23,479 bases of DNA from positions 1-23,479 of the forward strand of contig JAYPCI010000015.1 in NCBI GenBank assembly GCA_038124645.1, given 5' to 3'. A model generated the notes under the pieces. That model saw only the letters and a program-made list of their open reading frames with translations. It was not told where the DNA came from and ran no database searches. Positions 8,048-15,719 of the stretch are shown one piece after another (positions within the stretch are counted from its first letter, which is position 1; the number at the start of each line of letters is the position of its first letter). This DNA comes from JAYPCI01 sp038124645 (GTDB taxonomy: Bacteria > Pseudomonadota > Alphaproteobacteria > Pelagibacterales > Pelagibacteraceae). A program made the translations under genes and the position numbers.

Positions 8048-8940
8048 TTTTCAATCCAATTTGAAAATTTTTCTAGGTTATTAGAAATGTGATTTGGTAA
8101 CTCACTAACTTTAAACTTATGCAATTTTTTTTCAAATTCCCACTTATTTTTTTGGTCAGAATTAGCCTGATGATCGTAGAATACTAAATTTTTTTTAATT
8201 TTATTTTCAATATCTTTTTTTGTTAAACTACTTTCTTGAAAATCAACGTGGTGTAAGAAAGAGCTCAATTTATCAAATAAATCTTTTGAGTTCATAATAT
8301 TACTAAAATGCCACCCTCCATTTTCTATAAATTTTACATTTGTATATTTTGTATTTGAGAACAAAGTATCAAATCTAAAAAAATTATACTTTTTATTTTT
8401 GATATTTCTTAACCACTGAGGAGATTTAAGTTTTTTTTTAATACATCCTTTAGTTCCATACCAGGTAAAATCTTTATAAATTAAATTAAATTTGTAATAA
8501 AACATTAGTTGTTGAAATATTATTATATTGTCTTTTAATTTATTAAAATTTAAATCTTTTAAATTAGGTATTTCATCAATATCACCAACCAAGATAAAAT
8601 CTTCATCTTCACAGTTTTCTAGACCAATTGAAATCATGTCTCTTTGGTAGTTTTCTCTAATCAAAGCATTGTCAATTTTTTTATTTTTTTGAATTTCTGT
8701 AGCATCGCTTGAATTTATAATCCTTAAGTTTAATGGCAGGTCTTCTATAAAATAATATTTTATTTTATCTTTGAACTGATTAAATTTATTTAAATCAAAT
8801 TTTTTTTCTTTTTTAGATCCATCATGTTTAAATTTAGACTCAATGATTACAAAATAATCTACATACCTAAAATTTTCATTAAGTCTAACATCTAGAACTA
8901 AATCTTCTCCGCTATACATGAAACAATCAAATATCTTCAT
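8044..8940 (-). CDS. GT17-family glycosyltransferase, copy B
   Basis: This is a 298-residue paralogue of the next gene downstream, collinear with it from the first residue: MKIFDCFMYSGEDLVLDVRL, YVDYFVIIESKFKHDG, then GDIDEIP with D120, D122 and E123 at the same positions as in copy A, SPQWLR and GGWHFS. The reading frame stays open upstream to 9054, but I chose the ATG at 8940. It aligns exactly with the start of copy A, and the extra 38 residues would run into the divergent gene at 9008. It leads a two-gene minus-strand operon and overlaps copy A by 4 bases. The 67-base gap to the divergent fusion gene must hold its promoter. Donor and acceptor are unknown; the divergence between copies suggests two different linkages or acceptors. 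Confidence 0.85.
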   Translation of the reverse strand: MKIFDCFMYSGEDLVLDVRLNENFRYVDYFVIIESKFKHDGSKKEKKFDLNKFNQFKDKIKYYFIEDLPLNLRIINSSDATEIQKNKKIDNALIRENYQRDMISIGLENCEDEDFILVGDIDEIPNLKDLNFNKLKDNIIIFQQLMFYYKFNLIYKDFTWYGTKGCIKKKLKSPQWLRNIKNKKYNFFRFDTLFSNTKYTNVKFIENGGWHFSNIMNSKDLFDKLSSFLHHVDFQESSLTKKDIENKIKKNLVFYDHQANSDQKNKWEFEKKLHKFKVSELPNHISNNLEKFSNWIEK

Positions 8941-9007
8941 ACATACTTTTGGTTGTAGTATATTGTAACTTATAGTAAGTAAACTTTTAATATTATAATA
9001 AATAAAT
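8941..9007. promoter_or_regulatory. Divergent promoter region between the GT17 operon and the sugar-fusion gene
   Basis: These 67 bases separate two divergent start codons. On the plus strand TATAAT at 8994-8999 is a perfect -10 box but ends only 8 bases before the ATG, implying a nearly leaderless message, and its -35 is poor. On the minus strand TTTACT (8983-8978) and TATACT (8962-8957) are 15 bases apart, about 16 bases before the other ATG. Shared control of the two transcripts is an inference from the layout. Confidence 0.4.
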
Positions 9008-11554
9008 ATGTCAAAAAATATAGTTATCACGGGTGGATTAGGATATATCGGCACAGAATTATCAAAAATTTATTCTGGTGAAAGTTGGAACAGCAACATT
9101 ACGGTTATAGATAAAAGATTTATATCTGAAAGGGTTAATCAGTTACGTAAATGGAGGATTAATTTTGTTCAAGCAGATATTCTAGATAAAGAAAAAATAA
9201 ATCAATATTTGAAAAACGCTGATGTGGTACACCATTTGGCAGGTATAACTGATGTGGCATACGTTAAATCAGATATAAATGAAGATCGGGATAAGTTGAT
9301 CAGAGATACTGCCATTGAAGGTACTCAAAATATAATAAATTCAGTCTCAAATAATTGTAAAATTATTTTTCCATCAACCCATGTTGTTTTTGAAGGTTTA
9401 AAGGAAACCATGAGAGAAATTAATGAAGACCATCCAACATCAACATTTCTCGCTTACTCTACTAGTAAAGTTAAAAATGAGGAACAATTAAAAGCATCAA
9501 ATAAAAATTACGTCATATTAAGGCTGGGCTCTGTGTACGGGTATTCATCAGATACAATGCGAATAAACATTATGCCAAATCTATTTAGCAAAATGACTTC
9601 TCAAGAACAAACAATAAAGTTATTTTCCGGTGGTAAACAATTAAAAAGTTTAGTTCCTTTAATTGATGTGGCTCGTTGTTTCAAATTTATGGAGGAGAAC
9701 ATTCAAATAAAAAAAGAAACTTTTCATTTGTCTAAAGACTCTATAACTGTTTCCGAGGTTGCAGATCTATGTAAAAAATATAATCCAAATCTTGTTATAG
9801 AAAAAACACAAGATGAAATTCCAAATTTAGGTTATACGCTTTCAAACAAGAAATTACTAAAAACTGGTTTTAAATTTTTATATTCTCTTGATCAATCCAT
9901 TAAAGAGATGATTGATAATTGGTCGACAAGTACGGATCCTTTAGATTTAGAGTATATCAAGAAAGGAGAGAAAGAGTTTATTGATGCTAGAGGAAAAATA
10001 AGTAACCATGAATTACCGGAACCTATCAATTTAATTGGTTATATAGATTCTGTTAAAGGGAGTGTTAGAGCAAATCACTATCATCCAATTCAAGAACAAA
10101 AATGTCTGTTGGTAAAAGGTCAATTTATAAGTGTTTACCAAGATTTACTAAATATTAATTCACCAAAAATTACTCACGTTGTTAACGAAGGAGACCTTAT
10201 AGTAACGAAACCAAATACAGCACATGCGATGGTTTTTACTAAAGACTCAATATTCCTAAATTTGGTTCGTGGTGAAAGGGAACACGAAAACTATGGAGTT
10301 ACTCACACAATTAGAAAAGTGATAGTGGATGAAGATATAAGAAAAAAATTAATTTCAATTTACAAGTTTGATTGTAGGTGTTGCGGGAAAGAGAGTCTCA
10401 AGCGTGTTATCTCTTTAGGGTTTCAGCCTTTAGCTAATAACTTAGAAAATAATAACAAAATGCAATCTGACCTCTATCCATTAGAAATGAATTATTGTGA
10501 AAATTGTCATAACTGTCAATTATCAGTTACCGTCGATCCAAAGAAAATGTTTTCAAATTATTTGTATCTCTCATCAACATCTAAACAATTCGTTGAACAT
10601 TTTGAAGACGCTTCCAATAAATACATTAAAAAATTTAAACTTATACCGAAAAAATCAAATATTCTTGACATAGGTAGTAATGATGGGATTGCATTAAAGC
10701 CATTTAAAGATAAAGGCTTTAAAAATTTGTTAGGAATCGAACCAGCATCTAATCTCGCTAAAGCAGCTAATAAAAATAAAATTAAAACTTTAAACTACTT
10801 TTTTGATAAAAAAATTTTAAATAAAATTAATAAAAAATTTGATTTAATCCTTGCCTCTAATGTATTTGCCCATTCTGACAAATTAAAAGAAATGGCAGAA
10901 TGTATGTCAAAACTGCTAAAGCCTAAAGGGACAATTGTCATAGAAGTGCAATACCTTCTAAATACTTTAAAAGATTTGACATTTGATAACATCTATCATG
11001 AACATTATAATTATTGGTCTCTTACTTCTCTAAAATACTTTTTTAACTCTCTAAATTTGAATATTATTGATGCTGAATTGATTAATACACATGGTGGATC
11101 TATCAGAGTTTTTGTATCTAAAAAAAATAAATCAATCAGCAATGAATTAAAAAAACTTTTAAAGGAAGAAGAGAAATACGGTATCAAGCAATATAAAACA
11201 TACCAGGTTTTTGCAGATAGAGTATATAAATTAAGAACAAATGTAAGAAAAAATTTAGGCAAAATAGCAAATGGGAATAAATTAATTGCCTACGGATCGC
11301 CAGCTAAAGCTACCACTGCATTAAATTTTTTTGGAATAGATTATAATAATATTGATTTTATTGTTGAAGATAACAATCTCAAAAATAAAAAATATTTACC
11401 TGGAGTAAAGATACCAATTACCACTGACAAAACTCGAATTAAACCTAACAGTAAAATTTTAGTATTAGCTTGGAATTTTTTTGATTATATCAAACAAAAA
11501 AATGAAGATTTAAATTGTAAATTTATTAATATTAAAGAACTAGAAAAAGAGTAA
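9008..11554 (+). CDS. Three-domain sugar enzyme: SDR epimerase/reductase + cupin + C-methyltransferase fusion
   Basis: This 848-residue cytoplasmic protein joins three enzymes. Residues 1 to about 310 are an extended short-chain dehydrogenase of the NAD-dependent sugar epimerase type: Rossmann motif GGLGYIG (9-15), catalytic YSTSK (Tyr150, Lys154), and S123/T124 in FPSTHVVF. Residues 325-445 form a cupin with the candidate metal ligands H357, H359, E363 and H406. An SDR followed by a cupin recalls CapF of capsule synthesis. Residues 455-848 resemble sugar C-methyltransferases (Methyltransf_13/SAM core/Methyltransf_14): zinc cysteines C456, C459, C497, C500, SAM motif ILDIGSNDG (552-560), YHEHYNYWS (663-671) and YGSPAKATTALNFFGI (762-777). 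Together these suggest keto-reduction or epimerisation plus C-methylation of a nucleotide sugar. The dehydratase T-D-E motif is absent, so the 4-keto substrate must come from elsewhere. The gene is divergent from the GT17 pair. Confidence 0.9.
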   Translation: MSKNIVITGGLGYIGTELSKIYSGESWNSNITVIDKRFISERVNQLRKWRINFVQADILDKEKINQYLKNADVVHHLAGITDVAYVKSDINEDRDKLIRDTAIEGTQNIINSVSNNCKIIFPSTHVVFEGLKETMREINEDHPTSTFLAYSTSKVKNEEQLKASNKNYVILRLGSVYGYSSDTMRINIMPNLFSKMTSQEQTIKLFSGGKQLKSLVPLIDVARCFKFMEENIQIKKETFHLSKDSITVSEVADLCKKYNPNLVIEKTQDEIPNLGYTLSNKKLLKTGFKFLYSLDQSIKEMIDNWSTSTDPLDLEYIKKGEKEFIDARGKISNHELPEPINLIGYIDSVKGSVRANHYHPIQEQKCLLVKGQFISVYQDLLNINSPKITHVVNEGDLIVTKPNTAHAMVFTKDSIFLNLVRGEREHENYGVTHTIRKVIVDEDIRKKLISIYKFDCRCCGKESLKRVISLGFQPLANNLENNNKMQSDLYPLEMNYCENCHNCQLSVTVDPKKMFSNYLYLSSTSKQFVEHFEDASNKYIKKFKLIPKKSNILDIGSNDGIALKPFKDKGFKNLLGIEPASNLAKAANKNKIKTLNYFFDKKILNKINKKFDLILASNVFAHSDKLKEMAECMSKLLKPKGTIVIEVQYLLNTLKDLTFDNIYHEHYNYWSLTSLKYFFNSLNLNIIDAELINTHGGSIRVFVSKKNKSISNELKKLLKEEEKYGIKQYKTYQVFADRVYKLRTNVRKNLGKIANGNKLIAYGSPAKATTALNFFGIDYNNIDFIVEDNNLKNKKYLPGVKIPITTDKTRIKPNSKILVLAWNFFDYIKQKNEDLNCKFINIKELEKE

Positions 11555-11555
11555 A

Positions 11556-12050
11556 TTAAAATAAATTTGTAATTAGCAAATAAATATTTTCCACAATTTC
11601 ATAAATGTTATCAATATAAATTGCAGTTGCAGGATAATTATAAATTAAATCTTCTCTTAATAATCCTAAAATGCCAAATAATGTTAAGACAAAAACTATA
11701 AGAAATACAGAGTACCCATAAAAACCTAGCCCAGTACTTATTTTACTGTTTTGTGTAACTTTGGCTTTTTGTTGTGGTTGATCATCTTTTTTAATTTCAA
11801 TGCCGTATTTTTTCTCTAAATATTCATTGGTAAATTTTGGTGTTGTTTCTTTGACTTTTCTTTTTTGTGTTCTTTTTTTAGTAGTACTTGTTTTTTTTGA
11901 TAATGGCTGTTTTGTAGTAGTTTCAACTGTCTCTGGATATTGTGTCCATTTATTACCACAAGTTCCGCATTGAACTACTCTTCCTGATGTTGTTATAGCT
12001 GTATCTGGAACAACAAATTTTTTTGAACATGAAACACATTGAATTATCAT
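11556..12050 (-). CDS. Zinc-ribbon (MJ0042-type) membrane-anchored protein
   Basis: This 164-residue protein has an N-terminal zinc ribbon with cysteines 5, 8, 28 and 31 (IQCVSCSKKF, VQCGTCGNKW). A Thr/Lys-rich, probably disordered linker follows (about 40-105), then one membrane helix (about 111-132) and a short tail ending in LREDLIYNYP and hydrophobic residues. The plan matches the small alphaproteobacterial zinc-ribbon proteins often annotated with an MJ0042 finger, some carrying a DUF3426-like tail. The ribbon should face the cytoplasm. Its function is not established. It is convergent with the fusion gene, one base apart, and divergent from tRNA-Val. It looks like a conserved core gene rather than part of either sugar cassette. 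Confidence 0.85.
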   Translation of the reverse strand: MIIQCVSCSKKFVVPDTAITTSGRVVQCGTCGNKWTQYPETVETTTKQPLSKKTSTTKKRTQKRKVKETTPKFTNEYLEKKYGIEIKKDDQPQQKAKVTQNSKISTGLGFYGYSVFLIVFVLTLFGILGLLREDLIYNYPATAIYIDNIYEIVENIYLLITNLF

Positions 12051-12109
12051 AGTTATAATAAATACTATTCTTAAATTAAATTCTCAATAATAAAGTGCTT
12101 TTTTATTTT

Positions 12110-12138
12110 TTTACTTTATTAAATTAATAGTATATATC
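12110..12138 (+). promoter_or_regulatory. Candidate promoter for the tRNA-Val/tRNA-Asp transcript
   Basis: TTTACT at 12110-12115 and TATATC at 12133-12138 (overlapping TATATA at 12131) are 17 bases apart, and the mature tRNA-Val starts 17 bases further on. This is a reasonable housekeeping promoter, judged only by eye. Confidence 0.4.
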
Positions 12139-12155
12139 TCATTTGAATTTAAAGG

Positions 12156-12231
12156 GGGCGGTTAGCTCAGTTGGTAGAGCATCTCGTTTACACCGAGAGG
12201 GTCATAGGTTCGAGTCCTTTACCGCCCACCA
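12156..12231 (+). tRNA. tRNA-Val, anticodon UAC
   Basis: Acceptor GGGCGGT pairs with ACCGCCC, followed by A and an encoded CCA. The D arm contains TAGCTCAGTTGGTAGAGC. The anticodon stem TCTCG/CGAGA encloses TTTACAC, giving anticodon UAC. The T loop is GGTTCGAGTCC. The tRNA-Asp gene follows 17 bases later on the same strand. Confidence 0.98.
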
Positions 12232-12248
12232 TAAAAGTTTAATAATTT

Positions 12249-12325
12249 GGGGGTGTAGCTCAGTTGGTTAGAGCGCCTGCCTGTCACGCAGGAGGTCGCG
12301 GGTTCGAGTCCCGTCACTCCCGCCA
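12249..12325 (+). tRNA. tRNA-Asp, anticodon GUC
   Basis: Acceptor GGGGGTG pairs with CACTCCC (one G-U pair), followed by G and an encoded CCA. The D arm is TAGCTCAGTTGGTTAGAGC. The anticodon stem CCTGC/GCAGG encloses CTGTCAC, giving anticodon GUC. The T arm is GCGGGTTCGAGTCCCGT. Its 3' end is 7 bases from the end of the convergent membrane-protein gene. Confidence 0.98.
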
Positions 12326-12332
12326 TTAAAAT

Positions 12333-13895
12333 TTAAGGTACGCAATCTTTAATTGTAATAAGGTTTAACATTTCGTTTAATTTAGTATTTTTTTGACATG
12401 TCTCCCCATAAATATCATTGAGTGGATTAATTGAACCATGAAGCGTTCCTAAGATATAAAACTTTTCAATTTTATTTTTTGACACATTATTTAAAAAAAA
12501 TCTTTTCCATTCATTAAAATATTTATTGGACTGATCTGGATAACCATGAAATTCATACCAAAATCTTATTGGAGCAAAGTCGTAGCGATTAGTTAGTACA
12601 CTTATAATTTGATAATCAGAAATTAACATATATTTATTCAGATCATTATTAAGAATATTCATTGAGTCTTTTAATAATTCTATTTCTAATTCGGCGTTAT
12701 CTTTATAATTTGGTGTTATCCACTTAATATCTTTTAACATAGGATGCAAAAGCTCACCTCTTAATGAGTTTTTTAAATCTACATTTTTTAAATCCATGAA
12801 TGTTCGTTTTTGAACATAAGTATTAAAATAGTAAACTGAATTGGAAAAAGAGATTAAAATTAAAATAGTTACAAGAACCTTTTTTAATTTAAGGTTATTG
12901 ATAGGAAAATAGACTAGAGAAAATCCAATCATAATTGGCACCAAACAAAAAATAAAAATTGCGTTTATAGTCATTAATTGATGGATAATGAAAAATATTG
13001 AAGTAAAATAAAGAGTTAGCAAAATCAACTTATCATTAAAATTTTCACTTTTTCTTAAAACTAATAATTTAAAAAAAGCATATATGATAAAAAATGTAGA
13101 GAGATGAATATATTTAAATCTCAAAAAAATTCTTTTAAACTCAAGAGGAAATAACCATTCTGTTCTTGTTTCACCCAAACTTTGGGGAAAAAGAAAAGAT
13201 TGTATTAAAAAATCATTAAAATTAATTTTATTAAAAAATAAAAATAACCATATTAACAAGAAACTAAAAATAGTTCCTATTAATCCATATAAAATTTTTT
13301 TTATATTAAAGTTTTTTGAAAAATAAATTAAAGAAAAAAAACTAATTATAATTATTAGATAAGCAGCTGGAGTTTGTTTTGAAAAAAATGCAAACATCAT
13401 TATAATCGGTAGAAAGAACCATACAAATGAATTGTTAGATTTTACCGCGAATAAAAAAATATAAAGAGCAACAAGACTAAATATAGTTGAATGAAAATCG
13501 CTAAAAGGTGTGCCAGATAACGGATACAATATACCTGAAAGGCAGATACAAAGAATTAAATTTATTAATCGGCTTAATTTAAAATAATCTAAAATTAAAA
13601 AAGTAGAGATTACAAGTAAAGCATTCATTAAAGAAGCGTGCATGACATAAACAAACCAACTAACACCAAATATTTTAAATAATGCAAACTGCATTAAATC
13701 GATAAAAACTTCTTTAATGGACCAAAAATCTTTAAACGGGGTAAAACCTAAAAAAATATCATATGCTGAGTTAAAAACCAAAAAAGAGTCCAGCGGCATT
13801 ATACCAACATATCCAAAATACTGATTAATAGAAAAAGCTGTTATAGCTAATAAAAATATTATCAAAGATTTTTTTTGTATGAATGAAGTATTCAT
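12333..13895 (-). CDS. Large multi-pass membrane protein, probable GT-C-type glycosyltransferase
   Basis: The 520-residue protein has roughly ten membrane helices between residues 10 and about 355, then a soluble C-terminal region of about 160 residues that is probably extracytoplasmic. After helix 1 the first loop has an aspartate (D36 in MPLDSF) and then GFTPFKDFW (50-58). This resembles the D-x(n)-G-x-P-Y/F-x-D pattern of GT-C enzymes such as the PMT/ArnT class, which transfer sugars from polyprenyl-phosphate carriers on the outer face of the inner membrane. The start overlaps the stop of the upstream methyltransferase as ATGA, so the two form an operon. A role in modifying a lipid-linked or surface glycan is inferred. 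Acceptor and sugar are unknown, and an exact family could not be named. Confidence 0.75.
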   Translation of the reverse strand: MNTSFIQKKSLIIFLLAITAFSINQYFGYVGIMPLDSFLVFNSAYDIFLGFTPFKDFWSIKEVFIDLMQFALFKIFGVSWFVYVMHASLMNALLVISTFLILDYFKLSRLINLILCICLSGILYPLSGTPFSDFHSTIFSLVALYIFLFAVKSNNSFVWFFLPIIMMFAFFSKQTPAAYLIIIISFFSLIYFSKNFNIKKILYGLIGTIFSFLLIWLFLFFNKINFNDFLIQSFLFPQSLGETRTEWLFPLEFKRIFLRFKYIHLSTFFIIYAFFKLLVLRKSENFNDKLILLTLYFTSIFFIIHQLMTINAIFIFCLVPIMIGFSLVYFPINNLKLKKVLVTILILISFSNSVYYFNTYVQKRTFMDLKNVDLKNSLRGELLHPMLKDIKWITPNYKDNAELEIELLKDSMNILNNDLNKYMLISDYQIISVLTNRYDFAPIRFWYEFHGYPDQSNKYFNEWKRFFLNNVSKNKIEKFYILGTLHGSINPLNDIYGETCQKNTKLNEMLNLITIKDCVP

Positions 13896-14677
13896 TTTTT
13901 TTCTAATACAACCATTCTATTAAAAGCAAAGATGCTAGGGAAAATTTTTATTAAAATCGAATCGAATATAAATGCTAAATTTAATAAAAACTTGCTTAAT
14001 TTTAGATATTTAAAAGCAGAATTTACACCTCCGGAATTCAAAAAAATAATAAACTCACTTAATTTATTTTTTTTGATAAAATACTCAGGAAAATTTTCTT
14101 CAAATTTTTTTTTATTTTTAAATAACAATTTTGCAATAGAAGTATTTGATAACCAAGGATCTTCCGGGAAAAAAAGGTTTTTATTATTAAAAACGTTTAC
14201 AGTTTCGTCAAAACCTTCGTCTTTAAGAATTATTTGTATTATCCTTAAAATAATTGATGTCTCTGGCTCATTTATTAAGATAAGACCACCTTTTTTTAAA
14301 TATAAATTCATTTTTTTTAATGTTTGGTAAGGGTTAGCACAATGGTGAAGCGAGTGATTAATTATAATTGCATCTACATTATTTAAATATCTTTTGTTAA
14401 GGTTAAGTTCTAACATGTCTACTTCTTCATCAATCCACTCATGTTGGACTATATCTGTTAAAATGATATTATTTTTTAAAACTGATTTAATACATCCATT
14501 TCCTGATCCTAACTCAATTATAATTTTTCTATTTTTAAGAAATGGCTCCATCCATAAAAATCTTTTTTCAAGGAGAAAATTCAAGTTTTGATTGTGTTTT
14601 GAAAAAATTCTTTTTCTAGAATCATTAATGTTTGGATGTTTGTTATTTTTCGAAATTAGTTTTTGTAAAAACATCAA
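13892..14677 (-). CDS. Class I SAM-dependent methyltransferase
   Basis: This 261-residue protein has the seven-strand methyltransferase core. Motif I IIELGSGNG is at 53-61, an acidic residue follows strand 2 (TDI, 74-76), NHSLHHC is at 108-113 and the post-motif KKGGLILINEPE at 128-139, as in the Methyltransf_11/23 group. A hydrophobic stretch near the C-terminus (about 223-252) could dock it to the membrane. The target is unknown. Being translationally coupled to a GT-C-like membrane protein, it may methylate a lipid-linked sugar, a polyprenol-linked intermediate or a related lipid. It leads the two-gene minus-strand operon. Two adjacent ATG codons (14677 and 14674) are possible starts. It is unrelated in architecture to the C-methyltransferase domain of the fusion gene. 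Confidence 0.85.
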   Translation of the reverse strand: MMFLQKLISKNNKHPNINDSRKRIFSKHNQNLNFLLEKRFLWMEPFLKNRKIIIELGSGNGCIKSVLKNNIILTDIVQHEWIDEEVDMLELNLNKRYLNNVDAIIINHSLHHCANPYQTLKKMNLYLKKGGLILINEPETSIILRIIQIILKDEGFDETVNVFNNKNLFFPEDPWLSNTSIAKLLFKNKKKFEENFPEYFIKKNKLSEFIIFLNSGGVNSAFKYLKLSKFLLNLAFIFDSILIKIFPSIFAFNRMVVLEKK

Positions 14678-14814
14678 TTTGCAATAATGTTATTCAGTAG
14701 TTTATTCAACAAGAAAATCAGCCAGATGATTCAACATTAAAAGTCTATTATATGTGACTTTTTTGTATAACGTAAATCCTTTAATTACAAATGGTGATAG
14801 TGTAAATAATTAAT

Positions 14815-15183
14815 ATGATATTGTCATTTTTACAAGAATACCTGCCTATTGTCCTTTTTTTATTTATAGCTACTCTTCTGAGTATAGGTTTTATAGTAAT
14901 AAACTATCTTTTTTCTCCGAAAAATCCTGATCCTGAAAAATTATCAGCCTATGAATGTGGTTTTGAAGCATTCGACGACTCGAGGATGGAATTTGATGTG
15001 AGATTTTATCTTGTCGCAATATTATTTATCATTTTTGATTTAGAAATCGCATTTTTATTTCCATGGGCAATTTCGTTAGGAAAAATTGGTGCCCTAGGAT
15101 TTTGGTCGATGATTATCTTTTTGGGCATACTAACTGTTGGCTTTATATATGAATGGAAAAAGGGAGCATTGGATTGGGAATAA
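14815..15183 (+). CDS. nuoA: NADH-quinone oxidoreductase subunit A
   Basis: NuoA is a small membrane subunit of complex I at the junction of the peripheral and membrane arms. The 122-residue protein has three membrane helices (about 8-30, 65-85 and 90-112). The loop signature AYECGFEAF lies between helices 1 and 2, and RFYLVAILFIIFDLEIAF follows, both characteristic of this subunit. It is the first gene of a nuoA-J string. The 137 bases upstream contain no gene and should carry the operon promoter, but I see no pair of promoter boxes I would defend. Its stop overlaps the nuoB start as TAATG. Confidence 0.97.
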   Translation: MILSFLQEYLPIVLFLFIATLLSIGFIVINYLFSPKNPDPEKLSAYECGFEAFDDSRMEFDVRFYLVAILFIIFDLEIAFLFPWAISLGKIGALGFWSMIIFLGILTVGFIYEWKKGALDWE

Positions 15184-15716
15184 TGACTGATAACATTTTA
15201 TACAAAGAAAAATTAGATAAAATTCCTGAGGAGTTTAAAGAAATTGCAACTGAATTTGCAGAAAAAGGATTTGTCACAACATCTTTTAACAATTTAATTA
15301 ATTGGGCGAGAACTGGATCGTTGCATTGGATGACATTTGGTTTAGCGTGTTGTGCGGTAGAAATGATGCAAACCTCAATGCCAAGATATGATCTCGAGAG
15401 GTTTGGAGCTGCTCCGCGAGCATCGCCTAGACAATCAGATGTGATGATAGTCGCTGGTACACTCACAAATAAAATGGCTCCAGCATTAAGAAAAGTTTAT
15501 GATCAAATGCCTGAACCACGCTATGTTATCTCTATGGGTAGCTGCGCGAACGGTGGTGGCTATTACCATTACTCTTATTCAGTAGTAAGAGGATGTGATA
15601 GAATTGTGCCGGTTGATATTTATATTCCTGGTTGCCCGCCATCAGCTGAAGCATTGCTTTATGGAATTCTACAATTACAAAAAAAAATAAGAAGAGAAGG
15701 TAATATCAACCGTTAA
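15183..15716 (+). CDS. nuoB: NADH-quinone oxidoreductase subunit B (cluster N2)
   Basis: NuoB carries the terminal 4Fe-4S cluster N2, which passes electrons to quinone. The four ligands are visible: the adjacent pair Cys56-Cys57 in GLACCAVEMM, Cys121 in MGSCANGG and Cys151 in PGCPPSAEAL. The length from the chosen ATG is 177 residues. An ATG at 15153 in the same frame lies inside nuoA. I prefer 15183 because it overlaps the nuoA stop by one base (TAATG), the usual coupling in this operon, and gives the usual N-terminal length. Confidence 0.97.
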   Translation: MTDNILYKEKLDKIPEEFKEIATEFAEKGFVTTSFNNLINWARTGSLHWMTFGLACCAVEMMQTSMPRYDLERFGAAPRASPRQSDVMIVAGTLTNKMAPALRKVYDQMPEPRYVISMGSCANGGGYYHYSYSVVRGCDRIVPVDIYIPGCPPSAEALLYGILQLQKKIRREGNINR

Positions 15717-15719
15717 GTA

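Noticed and set aside
8941..9054. A 38-residue N-terminal extension of GT17 copy B.
   Set aside because: The conserved MKIFDCFMY start aligns with residue 1 of copy A, and the extension would overlap the divergent fusion gene and use up its promoter region.
12156..12325. The tRNA-Val/tRNA-Asp pair as an integration (att) site for a mobile island.
   Set aside because: No integrase gene and no repeated copy of a tRNA 3' end is seen in the window; the adjacent genes look like exchangeable cassettes rather than an integrated element.
13932..14591. Plus-strand open frames of 132 and 65 codons opposite the methyltransferase gene.
   Set aside because: They are antisense shadows: no recognisable domain, no ribosome-binding site, and the minus-strand frame has clear SAM motifs.
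15153..15182. An upstream ATG for nuoB inside nuoA.
   Set aside because: The ATG at 15183 gives the TAATG coupling seen elsewhere in the operon and the normal length; the extra ten residues come from the other frame of nuoA.
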